Assembly (NCBI RefSeq): GCF_016428595.1
Contig: NZ_JAELVQ010000003.1
Span: 124,001 to 188,000, forward strand
Origin: Snuella sedimenti
GTDB lineage: Bacteria; Bacteroidota; Bacteroidia; Flavobacteriales; Flavobacteriaceae
DNA length: 64,000 nt
Direction of reading: 5' to 3'
Positions 1 to 8,014 of this stretch are shown here, piece by piece (within the stretch, counting starts at the first letter, position 1; each line of letters opens with the position of its first letter). The notes under the pieces are model-generated. The model made no database searches. It saw only the letters and a program-made list of their open reading frames with translations, and was not told where the DNA came from. Both the position numbers and the translations under genes were made by a program.

Positions 1-471
1 ATTAAAAACTGAGACCTGCCCTTCAAATTTATAAATGGCTCCAAAAACTAGGGGTTTGTTCGCTATAATACAGGCATCATTAATAAGGTAGCGTGTTTCA
101 AAATTATCGGTACCATCAACTATAATGTCGTATTGCTTAAATAAGTTTACGGCATTTTTATAGCTTAGTTGTTCAGGATAGGCTTTAATATTTATGGCAT
201 CATTTAAATCTTGTAAGCGCTTTTTTGCTGCCTCAGCTTTATTTTGGCCGAGTGATGCTGTGCCAAATAACACCTGACGTTGTAAGTTAGTTATGTCTAC
301 CACATCAAAGTCAATAATACCTATTGAACCAATACCTGCTGCAGCAAGATATTGTAATATAGGACAGCCTAAACCGCCAGCACCTACTACAAGTACTTTT
401 GCATTGGACAGTTTGTCTTGACCCGACTGGCCAATTTCGTTAAGAATGATATGTCTGCTGTATCTGTTCAT
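1..471 (-). CDS. moeB: MoeB/ThiF/HesA-family adenylyltransferase (partial, 3' end outside window)
   Basis: The reading frame starts at 471 (an in-frame stop lies just upstream) and runs off the left edge of the window, so only about 157 N-terminal residues are seen. They begin MNRYSRHIILNEIGQSGQDK and contain the Rossmann nucleotide-binding loop VVGAGGLGCP followed by DFDVVDITNLQRQ, the hallmark of E1-like enzymes. MoeB adenylates the C-terminal glycine of MoaD so that it can accept sulfur for molybdopterin synthesis. It lies directly downstream of moaD in a molybdenum cofactor operon, which favours MoeB over ThiF. Whether a rhodanese domain follows cannot be seen here. Confidence 0.88.
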   Translation of the reverse strand, partial: MNRYSRHIILNEIGQSGQDKLSNAKVLVVGAGGLGCPILQYLAAAGIGSIGIIDFDVVDITNLQRQVLFGTASLGQNKAEAAKKRLQDLNDAINIKAYPEQLSYKNAVNLFKQYDIIVDGTDNFETRYLINDACIIANKPLVFGAIYKFEGQVSVFN

Positions 472-489
472 TGTTATTGTTCATTTTAT

Positions 490-723
490 TTAGCCTCCAG
501 CATATGGTGGTAAAAGGGCTATTTCGTTTCCTGAAAGCTTGGTGTTTACAGGAACTAACACTTGATTTTGTGCTACTTGAAAATTTTTGTGCTTTAGAGC
601 TGGATATTTTGAAAATAAATTTTCTAAAAGTTCGGAAACTAATACGCCAGAAAAGTTAATAGACTCCTCATGGCATTGTGTTGCTTCAGTTAATAATCCA
701 AAGTATTTAATGGTAATGGTCAT
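490..723 (-). CDS. moaD: MoaD, molybdopterin synthase sulfur-carrier subunit
   Basis: A 77-residue ubiquitin-fold protein that begins MTITIKYFGLLTEAT and ends in ALLPPYAGG. The C-terminal Gly-Gly is the diagnostic tail that is adenylated by MoeB and thiocarboxylated, and family members are about 75-85 residues long. Its start overlaps the end of mobA by four bases, which suggests translational coupling. The adenylyltransferase gene follows 18 bases downstream. Together they provide the dithiolene sulfurs of molybdopterin, needed by the NapA nitrate reductase encoded on the opposite strand nearby. Confidence 0.9.
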   Translation of the reverse strand: MTITIKYFGLLTEATQCHEESINFSGVLVSELLENLFSKYPALKHKNFQVAQNQVLVPVNTKLSGNEIALLPPYAGG

Positions 724-1292
724 TGACGTATTGCTTTTAATTGTTCGGGCGTATTGATGTTGTTTGTAAAAACATCATTTTCTGCATCTAAAGAAACAGA
801 CTTAACCTTGCATTGGTTAACACCATATTGTAAGCGTCGTTCCCCTTCTTGTAATAGTTTAAAAAAATGGTATTCACATTGTTTTTTATATAGTGCTATT
901 AAGGGCATGGTTTTACCTTTACTTTCTATTTGAATAACCTCTGAATTGTTATCATAACTATCTATTAGTTTATTTAAGGTGCCTGTATTAATTAAGGGGA
1001 CATCGCAACTTAAAACTAAGTTAAATTCTGTTTTAGAATGTTTTAAGCCGGTATACACACCAGCTAGGGGGCCAGCATTTTTAATAAGGTCTTCAAAACG
1101 TTTAAAGCCAAAAATGTCATAAGCAGAATGATTGGAAATTACAATGATCTCACCGACTAGAGGGTGGAGGGCATTTGCAATATGTTGAAAGAAAGGCATC
1201 CCTTTAAACATGATTAAGCCTTTATCGGTTCCCATTCGGGAACTTTTGCCTCCGGCCAGAATAATACCAGTTATGTTTTTCTTATCAATCAT
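720..1292 (-). CDS. mobA: MobA, molybdenum cofactor guanylyltransferase
   Basis: A 190-residue nucleotidyltransferase with the N-terminal signature LAGGKSSRMGTDKGLI (residues about 13-28), which binds the GTP phosphates, and SCDVPLI, the metal-binding Asp motif, near residue 95. MobA attaches GMP to molybdopterin to give the bis-MGD form used by DMSO-reductase family enzymes. This fits the presence of NapA, which needs bis-MGD. It is a cytoplasmic protein of usual length. It sits between the ModE-like regulator and moaD in the same operon. Confidence 0.9.
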   Translation of the reverse strand: MIDKKNITGIILAGGKSSRMGTDKGLIMFKGMPFFQHIANALHPLVGEIIVISNHSAYDIFGFKRFEDLIKNAGPLAGVYTGLKHSKTEFNLVLSCDVPLINTGTLNKLIDSYDNNSEVIQIESKGKTMPLIALYKKQCEYHFFKLLQEGERRLQYGVNQCKVKSVSLDAENDVFTNNINTPEQLKAIRQ

Positions 1293-1311
1293 TTCTTGCT
1301 AGCATTGTATT

Positions 1312-1650
1312 TTAAATGGTTTCCAGTTTTTTAAGCTGCTCATCTAAAAAGTTCCAACAGTTTTTGTTAATGTCGTCAAATAGAACGATTAGTTTTTTTC
1401 CATAGTCTGTTAGCTCTGCACCCCCGCCTCCCTTACCACCGGTGCTATTGATGGTTACAGGTTGTTTTGATGTTTTATTGACCGAATCGATGAGGTGCCA
1501 AGCCTTTTTATAGGACAAGTTAAGTGATTTAGCTGCTTTTGATAGGGATCCGGTCTCCGCAATGGCTTTTAAGAGTTGTATACGGCCTTCTCCTAAAAAG
1601 ACATGCCCTTCAGATTCTATCCATATTCTACTTTTAATAGTATACTGCAT
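1312..1650 (-). CDS. ModE-type winged-helix molybdate regulator, DNA-binding domain only
   Basis: A 112-residue protein matching the N-terminal LysR-like winged helix of ModE: GRIQLLKAIAETGSLSKAAK, then LSYKKAWHLIDSVN (recognition helix) and a glycine-rich wing TGGKGGGGAELTDYGKKL. E. coli ModE has about 260 residues with two C-terminal molybdate-binding MOP domains. These are absent here, so molybdate sensing, if any, must work differently. Its position within a Moco operon suggests control of molybdenum genes or nap, but this is inferred. The gene follows moeA by 10 bases. Confidence 0.85.
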   Translation of the reverse strand: MQYTIKSRIWIESEGHVFLGEGRIQLLKAIAETGSLSKAAKSLNLSYKKAWHLIDSVNKTSKQPVTINSTGGKGGGGAELTDYGKKLIVLFDDINKNCWNFLDEQLKKLETI

Positions 1651-1660
1651 AGTTTTTAAT

Positions 1661-2839
1661 TTAAACGGGTAATAAAATTACCTCTACAAAATCGTTTATC
1701 TTAACATGGAATAGGTCTTCAGGGATATAAACCAGGGCATTCGATACAGCAAATGTTTGTAACATGGCCGAACTTTGTCCTTCTAAAATACTAACCCCAT
1801 CATTTTGATAAATAGCCTTTAAAAACTGGGCGCGATCGCCTTGTTTCTTAAATTCTGAAAGCGATTTAACCTTAATTCTGGGCAGTTCAGTAATTTGTTC
1901 GCCTGTTATACGTTGCAAGGCAGTGTATACATAAACATAAAAGCAGGTAAGTGCTGCCGCAGGGTTACCAGGTAAGGCAAACACAGAAGTATTATCCTTT
2001 TTTCCAAAAAATAGTGGTTTGCCTGGTTTTTGTTTTACTTTATAAAAGCATTGTTCTACATTTAAAGACTTTAGAGCCGTTCCAACAAAATCGTAATCAC
2101 CTACCGAAATACCTCCGGTAATAATTACCAGATCATTTTGTTCTATAAGCTCCTTAAGCTTAGAAAAGGTATTGTTGTAGTCGTCTTCAATTTTATGAGT
2201 ACTAACATCGTAAAATTTAAGTCCATACAAAGCACTTAGTAGCATGCTAGAGTTACTTTCGTATATCTTTCCATGAGACAAGGGTTGTCCTGGAGCAATT
2301 AATTCGTTGCCAGTAGTTAAAATGGCAATACTTGGTTTTTTTAATACAGAAACTTCTTTGATTCCCAAAGCACTTAAATAACCAATAGCTGCAGGTGTTA
2401 ATTTAGTACCTCTTTTTAGAGCTAAATCACCTTTTTTTACTTGCTCACCAAGCGGCCGAATATTATGTTCGAGTGAAGGCTGTGCTTCTATGGTTAGTCC
2501 ATTGCCGTTTACAGTTACTTTTTCTTGCATTATTACTGCATTGGCAGTGTTGGGAACTGGAGCTCCGGTAAATATACGTACGGCCTCTCCTTGTTTTAAA
2601 GTTGGTGCAATAGTATCACCAGCTTTAACCTCTCCAATTAATTTATAAGTTAGGTTGTCATGAAGATTTATAGCATAACCATCCATGGCCGATTGCCTAA
2701 AAGGGGGCATGTTTATTGGAGAAAAAACATCTTCGCATAAACGATAAGTATTTGATTTCTCAACTGGTTTTGTTGTTTTCTCCCCAAGAGATGTCGTTTT
2801 GGACTTTACTATTTCTAATGCTTTTTTTACAGCAATCAT
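1661..2839 (-). CDS. moeA: MoeA, molybdopterin molybdotransferase
   Basis: A 392-residue cytoplasmic enzyme that inserts molybdate into adenylylated molybdopterin. Visible family motifs are PPFRQSAMDGYAI near residue 45, IFTGAPVPNTANAVI, the MPT-binding domain motif TTGNELI near 175, GGISVGDYDFV near 241, and KQKPGKPLFFG with ALPGNPAAA towards the end. Domain order and length match MoeA. It is the first gene of the minus-strand Moco operon and is divergent from napD with 168 bases between them. A TAnnTTTG -7 box lies about 21 bases before its start. Confidence 0.93.
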   Translation of the reverse strand: MIAVKKALEIVKSKTTSLGEKTTKPVEKSNTYRLCEDVFSPINMPPFRQSAMDGYAINLHDNLTYKLIGEVKAGDTIAPTLKQGEAVRIFTGAPVPNTANAVIMQEKVTVNGNGLTIEAQPSLEHNIRPLGEQVKKGDLALKRGTKLTPAAIGYLSALGIKEVSVLKKPSIAILTTGNELIAPGQPLSHGKIYESNSSMLLSALYGLKFYDVSTHKIEDDYNNTFSKLKELIEQNDLVIITGGISVGDYDFVGTALKSLNVEQCFYKVKQKPGKPLFFGKKDNTSVFALPGNPAAALTCFYVYVYTALQRITGEQITELPRIKVKSLSEFKKQGDRAQFLKAIYQNDGVSILEGQSSAMLQTFAVSNALVYIPEDLFHVKINDFVEVILLPV

Positions 2840-2859
2840 ATCGATTCGTTATGTCTTTG

Positions 2860-2867
2860 CAAATATA
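2860..2867 (-). promoter_or_regulatory. Bacteroidetes-type -7 box for the moeA operon
   Basis: Read on the minus strand, this is TATATTTG, an exact match to the Bacteroidetes primary-sigma -7 consensus TAnnTTTG, about 21 bases upstream of the moeA start. A clear -33 TTTG at the usual distance was not found. The same 168-base divergent gap must also hold the napD promoter. There is an ATAAA-N6-TTTAT inverted repeat within it, around 2942-2957, that could be a regulator site. Confidence 0.45.
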
Positions 2868-3007
2868 ACGAAACGTTTTTTAATTTAAGTATTTGTAAGC
2901 GATAAGAATTTATTTAGAATAAATGTAAATAGGTGTTTTATGATAAATGTCAGTTTATTTTTTTGTAATTTAAATGAGTTTTACGGTCTTATTAAACGCA
3001 ATTATAG

Positions 3008-3247
3008 ATGCCTATAAAGAGCTATTTAGCACATCCACATACAGGGAAAAAAAACGCACTGATTACTGCCTTATCTAAAATCGCTAATTGTGAAGTTATC
3101 CCTGCTGAAAATAGAGATTTACTTATTGTCGTTACCGACACCAATAGTAAAGTTGAAGACGAAAATTTAAAAGAAACAATAGAAGCAATAGAAAGTTTAA
3201 AGTTGCTGGTGATGGTTTCTGGATTTGATACACCTAAACAAGATTAA
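3008..3247 (+). CDS. napD: NapD-like chaperone for periplasmic nitrate reductase
   Basis: A 79-residue cytoplasmic protein. Its small ferredoxin-like pattern (ISKIANCEVIPAENRDLLIVV, then a helix, then LKLLVMVSGFD) and its position directly before napA fit NapD, which binds the NapA Tat signal and holds it until cofactor insertion is finished. Similarity to E. coli NapD by eye is modest, so the call leans on length, fold pattern and context. Only six bases separate it from napA. It opens the plus-strand nitrate reductase operon. Confidence 0.72.
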   Translation: MPIKSYLAHPHTGKKNALITALSKIANCEVIPAENRDLLIVVTDTNSKVEDENLKETIEAIESLKLLVMVSGFDTPKQD

Positions 3248-3253
3248 ATAATT

Positions 3254-5581
3254 ATGTACACATCTTTAACCAATAGACGGAGTTTTATAAAGAAAATGGC
3301 AATTATGTCGGCAATGACAGCTGCTGCGGGATTGTTTCCTGGAATACTGTTTGCAAAAGAGCAGGAAGCTAATTTACCGAAAGGCGCTAATTTGGATTGG
3401 AAGAAAACGCCCTGTAGATTTTGTGGCGTGGGTTGTGGTGTTTTAGTTGGGGTTGAAAATGGAAAAGCGGTTGCTGTTAAGGGAGATCCTAAGTCGCCTG
3501 TAAATAAGGGTTTATGCTGTGTTAAAGGCTACCATTCTGTCATGTCGATATATGGCAAGGATAGACTAACAAAGCCTTTAATAAAGAAGAATGGTAAGTA
3601 TGTTGAGACTTCCATGAAAGAAGCTTTGGATTTAATAGCAACCAAAATGAAGGAAACTATTAATGATCACGGTAAGGATGCCGTATCGATTTATGGATCG
3701 GGACAGTGGACCATACCAGACGGTTATGTAGCTTCAAAATTGTTTAAGGGGTGTATAGGAACTAATAATGTAGAGGCGAATGCACGCCTATGTATGGCCA
3801 GTGCTGTAACAGGGTTTTTAACATCCTTTGGTTTAGATGAACCTATGGGGTGTTATGAAGATATCGATCATGCAGATGTTTTTTTCCTTTGGGGGAACAA
3901 TATGGCAGAAATGCACCCTGTATTATTTTCCCGCTTACTGGACCAGCGTTTAAAACGCGGTGTGAAAATTATCGATTTTGCCACCCGAACCACGCGGACT
4001 AGTATGGCTGCTGACAAGTCAATCATTTTTAAGCCTCAAACCGATTTAGCAGTTGCTAATGCTATTTGCTACGAGATTATAAAGAACGGTTGGGTGAATA
4101 CAGCTTTTGTAGAAAAGCATTGTAGCTTTAATAAGGGTTTGACAAATATGGGATATGGTCTAGAGGACGGTTATAAGTTTAACGATAAACCAGAAAAAAT
4201 TGATTTTGAGTCATATAAAACTTTCTTGGAGGATTACACGCCAGAAAAAGTAGAAAAGATTTCTGGAGTATCGGCAAAAGACATCAAGTACATGGCGGCC
4301 TACTATGGCGATCCAAACAAAAAAGTAATGTCTTTATGGTGTATGGGAATGAATCAGCATACACGTGGTACTTGGATTAATAATTTGGTGTATAATATTC
4401 ATTTGTTAACAGGTAAGATATCGACTCCGGGCAACAGTCCGTTTTCTTTAACCGGTCAGCCAAGTGCTTGTGGTACTGTTCGGGAAGTTGGAACCTTAAC
4501 CCATAAGCTGCCCCACGGTGTGGTAATGAATAAAGAACATAGAGAACATGCTGCTAAAATATGGGATGTTCCCGTTGAAAATATCCCTTCTAAACCTACT
4601 TATCACACTGTTGAAATGTTTAGGGCATTAGATAGGGGCGATATACGGTTTATGTGGATTCAGGTTACCAACCCTATGGTAACCATGCCAAAACTTAAAC
4701 GTTATCGGGATGCAACTAAGAAAGAAGGTCGTTTTATAGTTGTCTCAGATATTTATCCGACACCAACAACCGATATTGCAGATGTTATTTTACCATCGGC
4801 TATGTGGATAGAGCGAGAGGGTATGTATGGTAATTCGGAAAGACGTACACAATACTTCGAACAAATGATTGATCCGCCGGGAGAAGCTATGAGTGACACT
4901 TGGCAACTTATAGAGGTAGCCAGAAGATTGGGGTATGAAAAACAATTCTATTATAAAAAGGAAACACATATAGAAGAGATCTATAATGAATATAGAAGGC
5001 ACCACGAAGGTAAGAAACATGCCATGGCACCTTTAGAAGTGTTAAAAAGTCAGCCGGGAGCGCAATGGCCTTATGTAGATGGGGAATCAACACAATGGCG
5101 TTTTAATGCAAAATACGATCCTGCTTGTAGTAACGGTGAAGATTTTCATTTTTATGGCAAACCGGATGGCAAGGCTGTTATATGGCAACGTCCGTATGAG
5201 CCAGCGCCAGAAGTACCCGATAACGAATATCCATTTTGGTTGAGTACCGGACGTGTGGTAGAGCATTGGCATACGGGGTCTATGACCCGTAGAATACCGG
5301 TATTGCACCGTGCTATGCCGCATGCTTATGTAGAACTGAACCCAGAGGAAGCTAAGCAAATGCAGATACGAACTGGAGATAAAGTAAAATTAACCACAAG
5401 ACGTGGCGAAATTGTTTTACCAGCTTCGGTTAATGAGCGTGGTGTGCCAGAAAAGGGACAAGTGTTTGTGCCGTTTTTCGACGAGAACATGTTGATAAAT
5501 GACGTTACATTAGATGCCTTTTGTCCTATTTCGAAACAACCCGATTATAAAAAATGTGCTGTAAAAGTCGAAAAGGTTTAA
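3254..5581 (+). CDS. napA: NapA, periplasmic nitrate reductase catalytic subunit
   Basis: A 775-residue bis-MGD enzyme that reduces nitrate to nitrite in the periplasm. The N-terminus has a twin-arginine signal (R8-R9 in TNRRSFIKKM, then a hydrophobic stretch to about residue 34). The [4Fe-4S] ligands are C54, C57, C61 and C89 (CRFCGVGC ... GLCCVKGY). The molybdenum ligand is expected to be C180 in NARLCMASAV, the NapA-type position. The C-terminal domain carries the molybdopterin-binding stretch STGRVVEHWHTGSMTRR. Length is slightly below that of E. coli NapA (828). It is followed by napB with three bases between them. No frameshift is seen. Confidence 0.95.
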   Translation: MYTSLTNRRSFIKKMAIMSAMTAAAGLFPGILFAKEQEANLPKGANLDWKKTPCRFCGVGCGVLVGVENGKAVAVKGDPKSPVNKGLCCVKGYHSVMSIYGKDRLTKPLIKKNGKYVETSMKEALDLIATKMKETINDHGKDAVSIYGSGQWTIPDGYVASKLFKGCIGTNNVEANARLCMASAVTGFLTSFGLDEPMGCYEDIDHADVFFLWGNNMAEMHPVLFSRLLDQRLKRGVKIIDFATRTTRTSMAADKSIIFKPQTDLAVANAICYEIIKNGWVNTAFVEKHCSFNKGLTNMGYGLEDGYKFNDKPEKIDFESYKTFLEDYTPEKVEKISGVSAKDIKYMAAYYGDPNKKVMSLWCMGMNQHTRGTWINNLVYNIHLLTGKISTPGNSPFSLTGQPSACGTVREVGTLTHKLPHGVVMNKEHREHAAKIWDVPVENIPSKPTYHTVEMFRALDRGDIRFMWIQVTNPMVTMPKLKRYRDATKKEGRFIVVSDIYPTPTTDIADVILPSAMWIEREGMYGNSERRTQYFEQMIDPPGEAMSDTWQLIEVARRLGYEKQFYYKKETHIEEIYNEYRRHHEGKKHAMAPLEVLKSQPGAQWPYVDGESTQWRFNAKYDPACSNGEDFHFYGKPDGKAVIWQRPYEPAPEVPDNEYPFWLSTGRVVEHWHTGSMTRRIPVLHRAMPHAYVELNPEEAKQMQIRTGDKVKLTTRRGEIVLPASVNERGVPEKGQVFVPFFDENMLINDVTLDAFCPISKQPDYKKCAVKVEKV

Positions 5582-5584
5582 ACT

Positions 5585-6280
5585 ATGAAACGATTAGGTA
5601 TCATATCATTATTTGTGCTTTTGTTTATTGCCTTTATAGCTGTTTGGGACTTAAGTTATCGACAAGGTCTGGAAGCTGCTTATATTCCAATAGATAATGG
5701 AACATCAATACCATTGATTCCTTCAGAAGAAGGCGTGTTTAAGCGCTCAGAATTTGCTCTGGATTATATATACAATATGCCTGTCGATGAGACTCATCAG
5801 CGTTCGTTACAAACCTATTATAACAATCGTGCGTTTCATGGAGCGCCGCCAAGTATACCGCATCCTGTTATCGACGAGCGAAGTATGGGGGAAAAGCAAT
5901 GTTTAAAATGCCATCAAAATGGCGGCTTTGTGGATAACCTTAGGGCTTATGCACCAGTAACACCACATCCTGAAATGATTAATTGTAGGCAGTGCCATGT
6001 GCCACAACATACAGATGATGTGTTTAAAGGAACAAACTTTAGCAAAGGAGAAGTTACTTTGGTGGGGGTAAATAATGCCTTGCCAGGCAGTCCTCCAGTT
6101 ATTCCACATCAAATACAAATGCGTGAAAATTGCTTGGCTTGCCATGCAGAGCCAAGTGCTCCAAAAGAAATCAGAGTATCGCACCCCAATAGGGTTAACT
6201 GTCGACAATGCCATGTGCCAAGCAATAAAGAATTGGTGCAAGGTGAAATATTTAAAAGAAACAACAATGCATATGAATAG
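5585..6280 (+). CDS. napB: NapB-like cytochrome c with four heme motifs (duplicated NapB module)
   Basis: A 231-residue protein with an N-terminal membrane anchor or uncleaved signal (residues 4-21). It has four CxxCH motifs: C106-H110 (CLKCH), C134-H138 (CRQCH), C183-H187 (CLACH) and C206-H210 (CRQCH). Standard NapB has two hemes. Here residues about 88-150 and 169-224 look like two copies of the same module, each with PPxIPH, CLxCH, a PH/SH histidine and NCRQCHVP. It passes electrons to NapA. It follows napA by three bases and overlaps the next gene by eight bases. Confidence 0.88.
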   Translation: MKRLGIISLFVLLFIAFIAVWDLSYRQGLEAAYIPIDNGTSIPLIPSEEGVFKRSEFALDYIYNMPVDETHQRSLQTYYNNRAFHGAPPSIPHPVIDERSMGEKQCLKCHQNGGFVDNLRAYAPVTPHPEMINCRQCHVPQHTDDVFKGTNFSKGEVTLVGVNNALPGSPPVIPHQIQMRENCLACHAEPSAPKEIRVSHPNRVNCRQCHVPSNKELVQGEIFKRNNNAYE

Positions 6281-6890
6281 TTTTAAATGGTTTGTTTTTG
6301 CTGCGGCTTTTGTGTTATGCTTTCTGTCATGCAAACAGCATCATGACGAGTATCATGGTGTTATGGATAAAATAGAAGCAGAAGGAAAACAGTATCATGG
6401 TGTAAGTGTTTCTTCTGAAGATTATTTACAAGGGATAGAAATGATTGAGATTACTGAAGGCGATCATACATTTTTAATTCCAGAACGTAAAAGTCATATT
6501 AAATCTTTTAAGTGTACAGAATGTCACACTAAACCTTTAAAAGAATTGCAAAAGGGATTGTATAAAAAAGCGCATTGGGATATAGAATTGGACCATGCAA
6601 ATTCCAATACCATGAATTGTATTACGTGTCATGATGCCAATAACATGGATGCATTGAGAAGTTTAACGGGCAATAATATCGATTTTAATAGAAGTTATAA
6701 TCTGTGCAATCAATGCCACACCAAGCAGTTTGAAGATTGGAAGGGTGGGGCGCATGGAAAGCGCATAGGCGGTTGGGCACCTCCACGGGCGGCAATGACT
6801 TGTGTGAATTGCCATAATCCGCACAAACCACATTTTGAATCCAGGTGGCCAGCTAGATATAACACGCAAAAAGTAAAGGAAAGAGAGTAA
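6273..6890 (+). CDS. Tetraheme c-type cytochrome lipoprotein, probable electron donor to NapAB
   Basis: The start at 6273 (an alternative ATG is at 6267) gives 205 residues with a lipoprotein signal ending LCFLSC20. Four CxxCH motifs follow at C81, C116, C145 and C177. The C-terminal part, CNQCHTKQFEDWKGGAHGKR through CVNCHNPHKPHF, resembles small periplasmic multiheme electron carriers. The frame is open upstream to 6075, but that part lies within napB and has no signal peptide, so it was excluded. Placed between napB and the NrfC/NrfD-like pair, it probably relays electrons from the quinol dehydrogenase to NapB. Its membrane or lipid anchor would hold it at the periplasmic face. Confidence 0.82.
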   Translation: MNSFKWFVFAAAFVLCFLSCKQHHDEYHGVMDKIEAEGKQYHGVSVSSEDYLQGIEMIEITEGDHTFLIPERKSHIKSFKCTECHTKPLKELQKGLYKKAHWDIELDHANSNTMNCITCHDANNMDALRSLTGNNIDFNRSYNLCNQCHTKQFEDWKGGAHGKRIGGWAPPRAAMTCVNCHNPHKPHFESRWPARYNTQKVKERE

Positions 6891-6924
6891 GTAACACCGT
6901 TAATTGTAATAATAAAAATTAGGT

Positions 6925-8004
6925 ATGAGCAGTAAAAGCAAAAAATGGTTTTCTTTAAATCTGGGTAAAAAGGATAAGCACTCAGAAAATGGTTGCGGTT
7001 GCGGGAAAACCTCTGGCGGTTGTGGTTCTCATGACCTGACCATAGGAGAAGAAACAAAGAAGGATGGTTTCGATCAAGTGTTCGATGTAAAAATGAGCCG
7101 TCGTACGGCCTTTAAACAGCTTACAGCCAGTTTGGCAATAGGAGCAGGGGCGATTAGTACATCTTGTAGTATGATTAGTGGTGATGAGACTAAGGAACAG
7201 GCGCAAATAGACTGGGAAGAACAGTTTAAAGGGAACTATAAATTGATGACCGATGAAGAAAAAAAAGCAACAGTGGACAGGTTGGTAAGATCGTATCAAT
7301 TAAGAACAGGAAAAACCTTAAACATGTCTTCAAAAAATGCCGAACCGGATGTGCTATTCGGTTATGCATTTAACATTTCTAAATGTCAAGGCTACATGGA
7401 CTGTGTTACAGCTTGTGTTGAAGAGAATAACCAAGATAGAAACTCTCAAATGCAGTACATACGTATTCATGAAATGAAAGATGGAAAAGGATTTAATTTT
7501 AATGAAGCCGACGACAATTATTACCATGAAGTACCGGCCGAAGGGCATTTTTATATGGGGACACAGTGTTTTCATTGTGATAATCCACCTTGTGTAGAAG
7601 TGTGTCCAGTACAAGCAACCTGGAGAGAGGACGATGGGTTGGTTGTAGTAGATTACGATTGGTGTGTAGGATGTCGCTATTGTATGGCAGCGTGTCCTTA
7701 CGATGGAAGGCGTTTTAATTGGAGCAAACCAGAGGTGCCCGAAGCTGAGGTTAATAAAAATCAGCATTATTTAGGAAACCGTATGCGAAAAAAGGGGGTG
7801 ATGGAAAAATGTACGTTTTGTGTACAGCGCTCAAGGGCTGGTAAAAACCCTGCCTGTGTTGAAGCTTGTCCTACAGGGGCTCGTATATTCGGAAACTTAC
7901 TTGACCCAAACAGTACCATTCGATGGGTACTTGAAAATAAAAAGGTATTTCGTTTAAAGGAAGATTTGGGTACCGAACCGAAGTTCTGGTATTTTATGGA
8001 TTAA
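6925..8004 (+). CDS. NrfC/PsrB-like periplasmic iron-sulfur subunit with extended Tat signal
   Basis: A 359-residue protein. The twin-arginine motif MSRRTAFKQL is at residues 57-66, far from the start, and is preceded by a hydrophilic tail with C24, C26 and C33. Late Tat signals of this type are known in Bacteroidetes Moco/FeS proteins. Three full ferredoxin-type cysteine sets follow (C215-C227, C247-C257, C296-C315). The first set is C154, Y157, C160, C164, so one expected cysteine is replaced by tyrosine. It probably transfers electrons from the membrane NrfD-like partner encoded 10 bases downstream to the tetraheme cytochrome and NapB. E. coli NapG would be the nearest functional analogue. 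Confidence 0.82.
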   Translation: MSSKSKKWFSLNLGKKDKHSENGCGCGKTSGGCGSHDLTIGEETKKDGFDQVFDVKMSRRTAFKQLTASLAIGAGAISTSCSMISGDETKEQAQIDWEEQFKGNYKLMTDEEKKATVDRLVRSYQLRTGKTLNMSSKNAEPDVLFGYAFNISKCQGYMDCVTACVEENNQDRNSQMQYIRIHEMKDGKGFNFNEADDNYYHEVPAEGHFYMGTQCFHCDNPPCVEVCPVQATWREDDGLVVVDYDWCVGCRYCMAACPYDGRRFNWSKPEVPEAEVNKNQHYLGNRMRKKGVMEKCTFCVQRSRAGKNPACVEACPTGARIFGNLLDPNSTIRWVLENKKVFRLKEDLGTEPKFWYFMD

Positions 8005-8014
8005 TTATTGTTAC

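Noticed and set aside
2942-2957. ATAAA-N6-TTTAT as an Fnr site for nap
   Set aside because: Only AT pairs match and the core does not resemble TTGAT-N4-ATCAA; too weak to call.
6075-6266. Upstream extension of the tetraheme lipoprotein frame within napB
   Set aside because: It would place 64 residues before the lipoprotein signal and overlaps napB in another frame; the signal peptide fixes the start at 6273 or 6267.
5903-6334. 143-codon antisense open frame across napB
   Set aside because: Rich in Trp/His from reversed heme-motif codons; a shadow.
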